From Mycolicibacterium madagascariense (lineage in GTDB: Bacteria > Actinomycetota > Actinomycetes > Mycobacteriales > Mycobacteriaceae), in the NCBI RefSeq assembly GCF_010729665.1, contig NZ_AP022611.1, positions 1-64,000 on the forward strand: 64,000 nucleotides of DNA, read 5' to 3'. Of the stretch, positions 19,401-28,153 are shown one piece after another; positions within the stretch are counted from its first letter, which is position 1, and each line of letters begins with the position of its first letter. The position numbers were made by a program, and so were the translations under genes. A model generated the notes under the pieces. It saw only the letters and a program-made list of their open reading frames with translations, was not told the origin of the DNA and searched no databases.

Positions 19401-21251
19401 CTGCCAGACCACCTTGAATCGGCGGTTGTCGGCGAGAGCTTGACTCGGTGCAACGCCGGCGGGTACCCCCACAGGCAGGATGATGTACCCGTACTGCTTG
19501 CCCTCCGCCCGGCGCATGACGCGGCCGACGGATTGCACGACGTCGACCACGGAGCTGCGCGGGTTGAGGAAGAGCACCGCGTCGAGGCTGGGGACGTCGA
19601 CCCCTTCGGAGAGGCAGCGGGCGTTCGCCAGGATGCGACACTGATTCTCAGGTAGCGGTGCCTTGAGCCACTGGAGCCGGTGGTTGCGTTCCAGGGCGTT
19701 ATAGGTGCCGTCTACATGCTCGACATCGCACCGCAGAAGCTGGTCGTCGGACTGGTCGTAGGCGTCGATGACGGTGGCGAACTTGCCGGCCAGCTTCTTG
19801 GAGGACTTGATGTCGCGCAAGAAGGCCACCGCGCGCTGCATGGGGCGAACGTCGGCGCCGAAGTCGGCGCCTCCGGCCGCCTTGCCGGTGCGCTTGGCGA
19901 GCCCGTTCCAACAGCCGACGATCTTGGTGGCGTCATCCAGGTTAAGTTCGCTGTTGACGTCCGCGAGCTGCTGCTGCAACGGCCCGGCGATGTACTTCTC
20001 GTCAACGGTGAGCACCAGCACCTTGTAGTCGGTGAGCAGGCCCCGTTCAACGGCTTCGCCGAAGCCCAGGCGGTGAAAGGTGGGGCCGTAGAGCGAGTCG
20101 TCGTCCATGGAGGCGAGAACTGCCGAGTGCTCGGCAGCCTTGGTCTTGGTCTCTTCGGCGAACAGCCGCGGTGTGGCTGTCATGTAGAGCCGCTTGCTGG
20201 CCGCCAGGAAGCCGGCGTCGTGCACTTTGACGAAGTTGGATTCGTCGCTGTCGACGAGTGTGACGCCGGTGGTGCGGTGTGCTTCGTCGCAGATGACCAG
20301 GTCAAAATCTTCGAGGCCGGCGGACTGCGCGGCATTAATCACGTTGATGGACTGATAGGTGCTGAACACCACCGTGAGGCCCTTGGCGCGCTTGCGGTGC
20401 TCCATCTGCGCGACGAGCTTCACGGGATCGGTGGTGGCCGGTAGTGGTACGTCGTAGGGGTTGATGTCTTCGGCGGCGCGCGAGACCTGGTGTCGGAGCA
20501 GACGGCGAAGGATCGAAGATCGGTCTGGCACTGGGCGGTCCATTCGCGCAACGTCTGCGACAGCAGGGAGATCGAAGGCACCAGGAACAGAACTTTGGCG
20601 GTTCCGCCGAGATCCTCGACGGTCTGTTCGCAAATCTTCAGTGCGGTGAAGGTCTTGCCCGTGCCGCACGCCATGATCAGCTTGCCGCGGTCGTGTTCGG
20701 TGAAGCCGGCGATGACCTTGTCGATGGCCTCGCGTTGGTGTGGCCACGGGTCACGTTTGGGGGCAGGCGCCAACTCGAGTTCGAGACTGTCAACAGGACC
20801 AGCGAAGGCCCAGTCGATGGGAGCCTCTGCGATGTCGGCCAGGCCGATGCGTTGCACCGGGATCTGCTGTCCATCGACGGCGTCCTCGGCGTTCTTGCCC
20901 CATTTGTCGGTCGTGGAGATGATTAGCCGGTGCGCGAAGGGATGTTTACCCGATGCGGACAGGAACGAGTCGACGTCTGGCTTGCCCAGTACGTGATCGG
21001 GTTCGTAGAACTTGCATTGATGGCCCATAAGTCGCCGGTGTCGACTTCTTCGGCGACCAGGTCGATGCCAGTGTCGATCTTGCCGGCGCGCCCAGGCCAG
21101 TCTTTCCACAACCAGACCTGTTTGAACAGTCTGCCGTAAACCGAGTCCAGCGGTAGGTACTGAGCCATAAGCTGCTCGAACTTCGCGCCGCGTTCGTAGT
21201 TATTGGGGCACGCCGGAAGGCCTCGAACACTTCATGCACCGACGTCGTCAT
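16454..21251 (-). pseudogene. Type ISP restriction-modification enzyme, five frameshifts
   Basis: About 1,600 codons, the expected length of single-polypeptide type ISP enzymes (LlaGI/LlaBIII kind). Order: Mrr-like nuclease (GKIDTGIDLVAEE, then QCKFYEP, giving the D..QxK site); superfamily 2 translocase with Walker A MACGTGKTFTA, the DEAH box VICDEAHRTTG, MTATPRLF and a motif VI region (QSVGRVMRRAEG); adenine methylase with motif I LDPFTGTGTF and the NPPY motif VGNPPYKSGQG; and a target-recognition C-terminus. Start ATG at 21251 (MTTSVHEVFEAFRRAP). Frame changes are needed near 21,205 (a GGGG run), 21,020, 20,490, 18,660 and 16,640. After the last, SALEWIIDRYQVKTD leads to the true stop at 16,454. 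As printed the gene is inactive. Confidence 0.88.
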
Positions 21252-21352
21252 CGCCGCGTCCCCTCTCCCTGGCGCTGGGAGTCAACCCTAAACGGCGGAA
21301 CTACCCGACGAGGTCACAGACGACGAAACTCTTGACGCGCCGCACATCGGAA

Positions 21353-22360
21353 TCACTCGCTCGGGTCGCGCGGGGCGACTGTGAACGGTCCCAGCCACGG
21401 CCCGATAGTGAGCGACGCCTCGTTTTCCACGTCGATGGCGTCGAATACGGGGCTCGCGCGGAGGTCGGCGTGCTCGCTGAAGATGTCAGTGCTCCCCAGG
21501 ACGAGAGGTGTGCCCAGATATTGCACCTTGTCGGTCGCCGGCATTCGGCGACGTTCGCCCTCGTCGGTGACCCGGTGCTTGATCCGGCAGACGCCTGCGA
21601 GGCGGGTCGTGCCCTCACTTAGGCATCCGTAGGCGGTGTCCGTCGTGATCATTTCAGGTTTGAGCGGCAACAGGATTCGCACTCCTCGCCGCTGGATGTA
21701 GATGTGCGGGTCACGATTCAGGTCCCCCGTGAGACGCACATGTTGGTTGGGTGCGGCCCCGTTGCGGGTGCGTACTTGGGTGTCGAAGATCAGCAGATCC
21801 CCCTGGTGCAACTGGCGCAGATCGAGAGTTTGTACGAAGCGCTTGGCGCGCAGGGCGACGGTGTCGAGCTCCTCGACCAGCGTGCGTCGAAATCGGACGT
21901 GGCCGGGTCCACGGCGCACGGTCCAGTCCAGGTCGGGCACCTCGATTCGAGTTCCGTGTGACAGCACGAGGTCATAGAGCCGATCAATGTCCACGTAGTG
22001 CACCGCGTCCAGGCGGGGTATGTGACTGGGAGTTACCGCGACCGCCGTGGCGGTGCCGCCCGGTCGGCGGCCGGGCGGCTGCCGGCTCTCCCGCTCAGCG
22101 TCGTGATGCAGACGCCGCAGCGAATCGTCAAGCTGGTCACTACCGGTCATCGCTCTGACGAAGACAGCCAACTTTCCCACCGGATTGGGGACCGAGGTGC
22201 CGTTGAGCCATTCACCGACGCTAGAAGTGCTAAAGGAAAAGCTTCTCGACTGCGCGCTGGCCCGGCTGACGATGTCTTTATAGGGCCTTTTTCCACCGCT
22301 GATGTGTAGATGCCGTAGCTCAGCGGCCAGACGCATTCGCGCGGTGAGGGGCTCGCTCAC
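21353..22360 (-). CDS. XRE-like DNA-binding regulator upstream of the type ISP gene
   Basis: 335 residues, intact. The N-terminus (MRLAAELRHLHISGGKRPYKDI, then SSVGEWLNGTSVPNPVGKL) matches the actinobacterial Cro/C1-type helix-turn-helix in which the recognition helix is followed by W/L-G-x-x-x-P. A basic linker (about 95-110) leads to a beta-rich C-terminal domain with HIYIQRRGVRILLPLKPEM, which I do not recognise. It precedes the restriction gene on the same strand by about 100 bases. A controller or ligand-sensing regulator of that gene is a reasonable inference. Confidence 0.65.
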   Translation of the reverse strand: MSEPLTARMRLAAELRHLHISGGKRPYKDIVSRASAQSRSFSFSTSSVGEWLNGTSVPNPVGKLAVFVRAMTGSDQLDDSLRRLHHDAERESRQPPGRRPGGTATAVAVTPSHIPRLDAVHYVDIDRLYDLVLSHGTRIEVPDLDWTVRRGPGHVRFRRTLVEELDTVALRAKRFVQTLDLRQLHQGDLLIFDTQVRTRNGAAPNQHVRLTGDLNRDPHIYIQRRGVRILLPLKPEMITTDTAYGCLSEGTTRLAGVCRIKHRVTDEGERRRMPATDKVQYLGTPLVLGSTDIFSEHADLRASPVFDAIDVENEASLTIGPWLGPFTVAPRDPSE

Positions 22361-22393
22361 CGGCTGAACCCCTGCCAGCAGTCCGCTCCGGAG

Positions 22394-22414
22394 TTCCGGT
22401 CACCGGAATTCCGG
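22394..22414 (-). promoter_or_regulatory. Nested TTCCGG palindromes upstream of the XRE-like gene
   Basis: TTCCGGT-C-ACCGGAA (22394-22408) is a perfect 7-bp-arm palindrome overlapping CCGGAATTCCGG (22403-22414). Both lie 34-54 bases upstream of the regulator start, as expected of an autoregulatory operator. Confidence 0.45.
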
Positions 22415-22527
22415 CGCGCGCCGTCTGAACTGGTCATTCGCTCACGATAGTCGCGCAGATGCTCGCCGGACCGGGGCGTCGCGAATGAACTCGCATCGAA
22501 CGCGCACCCGACGAAAGGCACACCATC

Positions 22528-22725
22528 ATGTCGATGCTCATCGAGACACTCACCGACCGGGCGGACGGCGCAACGCTTCCCATGCTGGTCTACTGCTCTG
22601 CTGTCTCCGCTCTGGCCTTCACCGCCGCCTTCGCGCCCAGCCGGCGCCGGCGAAACGCCGCGCTGCGCGCGCTGCGCGCCCTGCTCGGCCGGTCCGACGA
22701 CGACACGGGTTCACCGCCGCGGTGA
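22528..22725 (+). CDS. Small single-pass membrane protein
   Basis: 65 residues with a GAAAGG site upstream of the ATG. A hydrophobic segment (MLVYCSAVSALAFTAAF, about 19-35) is followed by a very basic tail (RRRRNAALRALRAL). It ends 27 bases before the left end of the IS21 element, which therefore does not interrupt it. No family recognised. Confidence 0.5.
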   Translation: MSMLIETLTDRADGATLPMLVYCSAVSALAFTAAFAPSRRRRNAALRALRALLGRSDDDTGSPPR

Positions 22726-22824
22726 CCAATCTGCCCTTCCTCGACCCAGAGGTGTCAACGACGGCTGAATTCTCACCCCTTTTCGACGCTGGAAAGTTGA
22801 CCCCCTGCTTGGTTGGTTTGTAGG

Positions 22825-23634
22825 TCAGTCTTCGGTGGTCGTAGCCGCTGTGGGAACGCGGCCAAGGTCTCGGTTCTTGAGTCGGTAGCTATCTCCTTTC
22901 AGTCCGATGACTTCGGCGTGGTGGACGAGGCGGTCGATCATCGCTGCGGCGACGACGTCATCGCCGAACACTTCGCCCCACCGGCCGAACTGCTTGTTGG
23001 ACGTGACAATCAGGCTGGCCCGCTCATAGCGTGAGGACACCAGCTGGAAGAAGAGATTGGCGGCTTCGGGTTCGAACGGGATGTAGCCGACCTCGTCGAT
23101 GACCAGCAGTGGGTAGCGGCCGAGGCGAACCAGTTCGGCTTGTAGCTTGCCGGCGTGATGGGCCTGGGCCAGCATGTTGACCCAGTCCGCGGCGGTGGCG
23201 AACAGGACGCGATGCCCGGCTTGGCAGGCCCGGATCGCCAAGCCGATCGCGAGGTGGGTCTTGCCGGTGCCGGGTGGGCCCAGGAACACCACGTTGTCCT
23301 TGGCGACGACGAAGTCCAGCGTGCCCAAGTGCGCTATCAGGTCACGTTTGAGCCCGCGTGCATGATCGAAGTCAAACTCCTCCAACGACTTTCGGGCTGG
23401 GAAGCGCGCCGCCCGGATGCGGCCTTCGCCGCCGTGTGATTCGCGTGCGGAGACTTCGCGTTGCAGGCACGCCACCAGGAACTCCTCATGGCTCCAGGAT
23501 TCGGTGCGGGCCCGTTCGGCGAGGCGATCCACCGACTCTCTCAGCGTCGGCGCCTTCAGTGCCCGGGTCAGGTAGGCCACCTCGGCGGCGAGATCTCGGG
23601 CAGGCTTGTCTGCAGTGGTGCGGGTGGCCATCAC
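22825..23634 (-). CDS. istB: IS21 family helper ATPase IstB
   Basis: 269 residues. Walker A VFLGPPGTGKTHLAIG, Walker B LLVIDEVGYIPFEPEA and the sensor motif IVTSNKQFGRWGEVFGD are those of the IstB/DnaC-like AAA+ ATPase. IstB assembles on DNA and activates the transposase IstA for target capture. Its start overlaps the istA stop by four bases, the usual translational coupling. Full length, with no frame defects. Confidence 0.95.
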   Translation of the reverse strand: MMATRTTADKPARDLAAEVAYLTRALKAPTLRESVDRLAERARTESWSHEEFLVACLQREVSARESHGGEGRIRAARFPARKSLEEFDFDHARGLKRDLIAHLGTLDFVVAKDNVVFLGPPGTGKTHLAIGLAIRACQAGHRVLFATAADWVNMLAQAHHAGKLQAELVRLGRYPLLVIDEVGYIPFEPEAANLFFQLVSSRYERASLIVTSNKQFGRWGEVFGDDVVAAAMIDRLVHHAEVIGLKGDSYRLKNRDLGRVPTAATTTED

Positions 23635-24875
23635 GCCACCCCGCCGTCGAGATCGCCCACGCCCAGGGCGGTGTCGTAGTCACTCAAGGCCCGCTGTTCG
23701 ACGTCGAGTTCGGCGACTGAGTGCAGCACCGCGACCCGTTCGCGGCGCAGCGACCGCGCGGCCGCGACGTGTTCGGGATCGGAGATCGTCTGATGCCGCG
23801 CCCAGATACGTTCGTGGTCGGCGACGACGCGGCCCTCGCAGAGGGCCCGCACCACGTTCAGGTCGGCGATCACCTCGATGCGGCGTCCGATGACGGAGGG
23901 ATGTACCGAGTAGTCGTTGCCATCGAGGCGCACGTAGTGATCGCGAGCCAATCGCGTCGACGATCGCCACCCCGTCGCCGGCGCGACTGGCGGCAGCGCC
24001 AGCATCGCTTGCCGGTCAGCGACCATCCGATCGGCCGGGGTACATCCCAACGCGCGGCGATGTCGGGTGTTCACTACCGAGATCCACTGCTGCAGTTGAG
24101 TATTGAAGTCCGATGGCGACCCGAAAGAGCGACCCGGCAAGAAAGAGCGCTCCAAGTGATCGTGACAGCGTTCGACGAGTCCCTTGGCTTCGGGGTCGGC
24201 GGGTTTGCACACCAACACCTTGGTACCCAGTGACCCGCGGAAGGCTTGGCACTCCCCGGTGAGCTCCACCCGCCCGGCCCGCCACCGGCCGATCGCACTC
24301 TCGCCATCCCAGACCAGCACCCGCGGCACCGCGCCCAGCTTTTCGATCAGCTGCCACCACCCGGCGAAAAGATCGGCTGCCGAACGCGTCGGCAGCAGCA
24401 GCGCCGACAACCACCGCGAATAGCCGGTGATCATCGTCAACACCGGCAGCAACGCCGGTCGGCGCACCTGTCCAAATCCCACCGGCAGATCGATCGGCGG
24501 AAACCATAGATCGCATTGGGCGATCTCGCCGGCCACGTAGCTCGTCCGGCTCGCCGGATCCGGTGGCAGATAAACCGGGCGCAGCTCGGCGACCCGTTTC
24601 TTGAACACCGTCAACCCACGGTCCCAGCCCACTCGTTCGGCGATCACCGTCGCTGGCATCCTCGGATAGCTCTGCAGCAGTTCGCGAATGCGCGGCTCGA
24701 CCTCGTCCACGATCGAGCCCGCCGGCGTGCGTTGATACTTTGGCGGCGCGTCCGAGGCGATGGCAGAGCGCACCGTGTTCCTCGAAACACCCAGCACCCG
24801 CACGATTGCCTTGATCGGTAGCCCCTCCGCTCGATACAGCCTGCGGATCTCAGCCCAGTCCTCCACGGATAACAC
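23631..24875 (-). CDS. istA: IS21 family DDE transposase IstA
   Basis: 414 residues. N-terminal helix-turn-helix (AEGLPIKAIVRVLGVSRNTV), then a second DNA-binding region. The RNase-H-like core has the catalytic acids in AQCDLWFPP, LVWDGESAIG and EAKGLVERCHDH, the DDE triad. The C-terminal part (DHYVRLDGNDYSVHPSVIGR) is the beta-barrel typical of IstA. Cuts and joins the element ends together with IstB. Intact. Confidence 0.95.
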   Translation of the reverse strand: MLSVEDWAEIRRLYRAEGLPIKAIVRVLGVSRNTVRSAIASDAPPKYQRTPAGSIVDEVEPRIRELLQSYPRMPATVIAERVGWDRGLTVFKKRVAELRPVYLPPDPASRTSYVAGEIAQCDLWFPPIDLPVGFGQVRRPALLPVLTMITGYSRWLSALLLPTRSAADLFAGWWQLIEKLGAVPRVLVWDGESAIGRWRAGRVELTGECQAFRGSLGTKVLVCKPADPEAKGLVERCHDHLERSFLPGRSFGSPSDFNTQLQQWISVVNTRHRRALGCTPADRMVADRQAMLALPPVAPATGWRSSTRLARDHYVRLDGNDYSVHPSVIGRRIEVIADLNVVRALCEGRVVADHERIWARHQTISDPEHVAAARSLRRERVAVLHSVAELDVEQRALSDYDTALGVGDLDGGVA

Positions 24876-24975
24876 CCCTTCATCTCCCTCGGCTCGGTAA
24901 GCCGAGGATCAATCGAAGGGGGTCAAAGTTCAGGCGTCGACACGGGGTTATCTTTCAGGCGTCGCCGACAAGAGG

Positions 24976-25521
24976 CGGGGTCAGCTACTCGACGAGGTCG
25001 CGCCAGGGTACTGACGGGCTGCGGAAGGCGGTAGTGGCCGCCAGGTCGAGTGAGAAAGTAACTGCAGATCGCCGACCGCCAGGTTGATTGAGAGAACCGC
25101 CAGATGCATTGAGACCGGACAAGAAGAGAACCGACTGTCCGGTCTCAGTGAAGTTGTCAGTCGGCACTTGCGAAGATGCCAACTCCAATGAGAAGGGGGT
25201 CGAGCAGACCGTCTTACCGATGTTGTCATCTCCGTAGTGGAGGCCGAACGATCGCCTTCGCGGCACTAAACGGTTCGTGCCGTAGCTACCGAGCGAAGAG
25301 CTCACATCGTCGCGGGTGTCACGAACATGCAGGGTCAGCGCCTTCGCTATCCGCGTCTGTGCGCGGCGGGAGATGCTCCGCCAACGCTTCTGCAGCGATG
25401 GATATCCGCCAACGCTTCTGCAGCGATGGATAACAGTCGATATCCATGCGTGCCCACGTCAACTGCTTAGAGACTTAGAGTCCTCTGCCTGTCGCCCGCA
25501 GCAAGTTGGGGTTCATGAGCT
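24976..25521. other. Lower-GC stretch right of the IS element, no confident gene
   Basis: This DNA is visibly less GC-rich than the neighbours. The best frame is 24985-25305 on the minus strand (106 residues, ending SPSVPWRDLVE), with no recognisable domain and Ser/Thr-rich composition, so I leave it uncalled. It could be the remnant of a gene. The stretch also holds the 28-bp tandem repeat listed separately. Confidence 0.4.
25378..25432. repeat. Two tandem copies of a 28-bp unit
   Basis: The unit starts CCGCCAACGCTTCTGCAGCG and ends ATGGATAT. The copies begin at 25378 and 25406 and are identical except for the last base of the second. Recent slippage or a small duplication; there are no spacers, so it is not a CRISPR array. 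Confidence 0.85.
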
Positions 25522-26031
25522 TCAAGCTGAGCTGTCGCCCTTTCCGTATACCGCGACGACGACGGTGCGATCCAGGGAATTCTCTGACCAGACCCCGATC
25601 TCAATGTTTCCGCAGTCGCTCATGATCGCGAAGTAGTCCGGACGGTAGTACCACTGGTTGAGGATTTCGATCCCGCTGATGGCGAGCGCTGGGTTGATTG
25701 CAACTGTTTCGGCTACGACGCCGTCGTAGCCGGCGTTGCGTGCTCGGTCGGACACGGTCGTGCCGTCGGAGCCGATGTCGCCGTCGAGGTTGCGATTGTT
25801 GAGCACGTCTTCGGTTTGCCACTGAGCAGCCAGCCGCAGCTTCGCGTTTGGACGGATGCGTGTAGTGCAACCGGCCTGGTGTTGGATCGTATACACGTTG
25901 ATCGCCACGCTGTCGTTGAGTCGGCGGTTGTCCGCGTGGGCCTGCGGCACGTCGAGCATCAAGGTGGTAAGGGCCGCGACCCCGAGGGCAACGCTGGCGG
26001 CGAGCCGGGCAACGCTCTTTCCCGCAATCAT
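25522..26031 (-). CDS. Secreted CAP-like mycobacterial protein
   Basis: 169 residues. A Sec signal peptide (KSVARLAASVALGVAALTTL, cleavage after QAHA) is followed by a mature domain with NVYTIQHQAGC, LRLAAQWQTEDVLNNRNLDGD and ALAISGIEILNQWYY, which resembles the small secreted CAP/SCP-like proteins of mycobacteria. Two cysteines (in QAGC and SDCG) could form a disulfide. I chose the Met directly before the signal peptide rather than the one ten codons upstream. Exported; function unknown. Confidence 0.75.
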   Translation of the reverse strand: MIAGKSVARLAASVALGVAALTTLMLDVPQAHADNRRLNDSVAINVYTIQHQAGCTTRIRPNAKLRLAAQWQTEDVLNNRNLDGDIGSDGTTVSDRARNAGYDGVVAETVAINPALAISGIEILNQWYYRPDYFAIMSDCGNIEIGVWSENSLDRTVVVAVYGKGDSSA

Positions 26032-26160
26032 GTTCGATACACTACAGAGACCACGCGCCAACGGTGCAGTTTTGTTTGATCAAGGTTGGAGAGATTGGTC
26101 CGAGCCGCACCCCAACAGGCGTGGGTTCGTTAAAGCCCCCGCAGTCGCAAGGGATGGGTC

Positions 26161-27825
26161 TCATTCGGCGCGCAGGAACTGAATTTCCTGGTTAGCCAGG
26201 TCGTGAGCTTCAGCCTCGTCGATCTGCTGTCCGCCGGCCTTGATCAGGCGTACGCGCCCGCGTTTGAGGTCGTCACGGTATCGCGCGTCTATGACATCGA
26301 ACTCAAGGTTTTTCACATAGATGCGCATGCGGTCGCTGAGCAGGTCGTCGGTTCGCCATTCTTCCACCACTTGGGGGAGGAAGTCGGTAGAGACCAGGAG
26401 GGCGTGAGCGACAGACCGAGCTCGTTCGTCGCGCAGGCCCAGGAGCACTTCGCGCGGCGACGAGCGGATGAGGTGGTCCTTCCACCAGTCGAAGTCCTCG
26501 AGGACGTCGACGACGGTGAGCTCGGTGCTGGGCTGCAGCAGCGTCCTGACCAGATGGTCGCCTGCCACGTCGAAATAGGCCTGGCGTCGCTCCGGTGGCA
26601 GCGCGTCGGCGTTCTTGAGCAATTCTGCGCGCACGTCTTCAGTCGAATAGCAGTATCGGCGGATGCCATGAATCGACGGATCGAAGAAGCCGTACTCATA
26701 GTTGAAGACACGGAAGGGGTTCACACCGCTGTCAAGGGTGGAGGGCCATCCCACCTTCGCCGCCGTGGACGAGAAGTTCCAGGGATGCGGGCCGATCCGG
26801 GTTCGATTGAAGATGTCGTCGAACACCGGCGCGCCGTGCAACCGTTCGGGCACGATGAGTCCTGGGTTTCGCGAATAGTTGATGCTGACGCCGGATGCCT
26901 GTGCTTTGCGCAAGAATCGGTTGTAGTCGAGGTAGGTCAACGACGCGGTGTACCGCACCAGCGGCAACGGGCGTGACTCGGCGACGTGAAAGACTGCATC
27001 GTAGAGTCGCGCGACCCAGTCATCGCCCCACACGTCCTCTGCTGCGACGGCTATGTTGGTCGCCACCTCAGCTTCTGCGCCGTCGTACTGGGCGCCGACG
27101 GTCGCGGCACCGAGTAGCCCCAGCAGTGCCGTGCAAGGGGAGTCGAATCCGGCAATCCCGTTGCCCGATCTAATGAGCAGCCGCAGCGACTGGGCGAGGC
27201 TTCCGAAGACGGTGTCGTCGTCAACGACGATGGACGGTCGTAGATCGGACAGCAGTTGGAGCCCGTCGGCGGTAAATTCGCGTTGTTGATCGCCGACCCC
27301 CATGGAAGCGCGGACGAACTCGCCCAAGACACGAATGTGCTCTGGGGACCGCTCCTCGTCCCCGTTCTCGGCCAGGGCGTCTCGGATGTTGGCGGCGATG
27401 GCCGTTGTCTCGGTGAAGGTTTCGACGACGCCGAGGAAGTCCAGCAGTTCTCTGCGCCGCCCGGACGAGAAGGGCACCTCGCGCGAGCGTCGGTTCGCGG
27501 CAATCGCCACCTCTGCGAGTGAGACCTGCGGTCCGTGCCTGTTGCTGCCGTTGCCCGCGTAAGACCTGACTACGTTGTTGCGTACCCATTGATTGACGGC
27601 CTGGCGGCTGACCCCCACCGCGCGCGACGCCTCGGCTTGGCTGACCAGGTCGGACGGGACCTCGTCGGGTATCGCCGTGGTGCGGAGCCGTTCGGCCGCC
27701 CGCTCGAGAGCTCGCACCAGCTCTGGCAAGGGGACGGCACCCGATTCGCCAAGGGTGAGCGCCAACCGTTCGAGGGCCACGGTGACCGACTCTTCCCCCT
27801 GGCTGTGCATGTCGTCCTTACTCAT
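26161..27825 (-). CDS. Large orphan protein with N-terminal helix-turn-helix
   Basis: 554 residues from the ATG at 27825 (MSKDDMHSQGEESVTVALER). Around residues 60-110, SQAEASRAVGVSRQAVNQWV and a basic wing (NGSNRHGPQVSLAEV) form a MerR/excisionase-like DNA-binding domain. The rest (about 120-554) is a helical region with DWVARLYDAVFHVAESRPL and DDIFNRTRIGPHPWN and no nameable active site. A longer frame to 27987 adds an implausible leader. Stand-alone gene between the secreted protein and the catabolic cluster; perhaps a ligand-sensing regulator. Confidence 0.7.
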   Translation of the reverse strand: MSKDDMHSQGEESVTVALERLALTLGESGAVPLPELVRALERAAERLRTTAIPDEVPSDLVSQAEASRAVGVSRQAVNQWVRNNVVRSYAGNGSNRHGPQVSLAEVAIAANRRSREVPFSSGRRRELLDFLGVVETFTETTAIAANIRDALAENGDEERSPEHIRVLGEFVRASMGVGDQQREFTADGLQLLSDLRPSIVVDDDTVFGSLAQSLRLLIRSGNGIAGFDSPCTALLGLLGAATVGAQYDGAEAEVATNIAVAAEDVWGDDWVARLYDAVFHVAESRPLPLVRYTASLTYLDYNRFLRKAQASGVSINYSRNPGLIVPERLHGAPVFDDIFNRTRIGPHPWNFSSTAAKVGWPSTLDSGVNPFRVFNYEYGFFDPSIHGIRRYCYSTEDVRAELLKNADALPPERRQAYFDVAGDHLVRTLLQPSTELTVVDVLEDFDWWKDHLIRSSPREVLLGLRDERARSVAHALLVSTDFLPQVVEEWRTDDLLSDRMRIYVKNLEFDVIDARYRDDLKRGRVRLIKAGGQQIDEAEAHDLANQEIQFLRAE

Positions 27826-28153
27826 AATTAACGCGCGTGTGAGAAGTAGTGTAACCGCATAAGAGGCCACATGGACGGCGGAATCGACGTGCAGCGCCGG
27901 CCCGAACGCAGCTCTCCCCGAGAGCTGGTTCGATTGCACAAGCTCGCCGAACGGCTGATGTACGCAGGGTCCGGGTTCGATGTCCACAACCGATCCCAGG
28001 ACCAGGAAAGTGCGCTCTGTCGGACAACCAGAACCCGTCGTCTATTGATGTTCATGTCGTGTTACGGTACGAACGCGCTGGCGATGCGGTACCGACTGCA
28101 GTAGGTCTCCTGTGGTGGCCGCGCGACCCGCCCACCACCATCCAGGGAGCCAT
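27826..28153. promoter_or_regulatory. Divergent intergenic region with GTGTTAC element
   Basis: 328 bases between two divergent genes without a convincing frame. A GTGTTAC element lies at 28059-28065, followed by GGTAC and GAAC, about 90 bases before the alcohol dehydrogenase start. The same element or its reverse complement recurs before other catabolic genes. An AT-rich stretch (27823-27860) probably serves the minus-strand helix-turn-helix gene. Confidence 0.4.

Larger units (their letters stand above)
22753..24970. mobile_element. Complete IS21-family insertion sequence, 2,218 bp
   Basis: Both ends are visible. The left end begins TGTCAACGACGGCTGAA and the right end, read on the minus strand, begins TGTCGGCGACGCCTGAA. 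Internal repeats with the core TTGACCCCC occur near both ends. The element is flanked by a 5-bp direct repeat AGAGG at 22748-22752 and 24971-24975, a target duplication of the size usual for this family. It carries overlapping istA and istB in the normal order on the minus strand, both intact, so it may still be active. Confidence 0.93.

Noticed and set aside
24985..25305. 106-codon minus-strand gene right of the IS element
   Set aside because: No ribosome-binding site or domain seen and Ser/Thr-rich; described as part of an uncalled stretch.
25378..25432. CRISPR array
   Set aside because: Only two repeats and they directly abut, with no spacers; no cas genes in the window.
27871..28104. 77-codon plus-strand gene before the alcohol dehydrogenase
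   Set aside because: Overlaps the probable divergent promoter and has no protein-like pattern.
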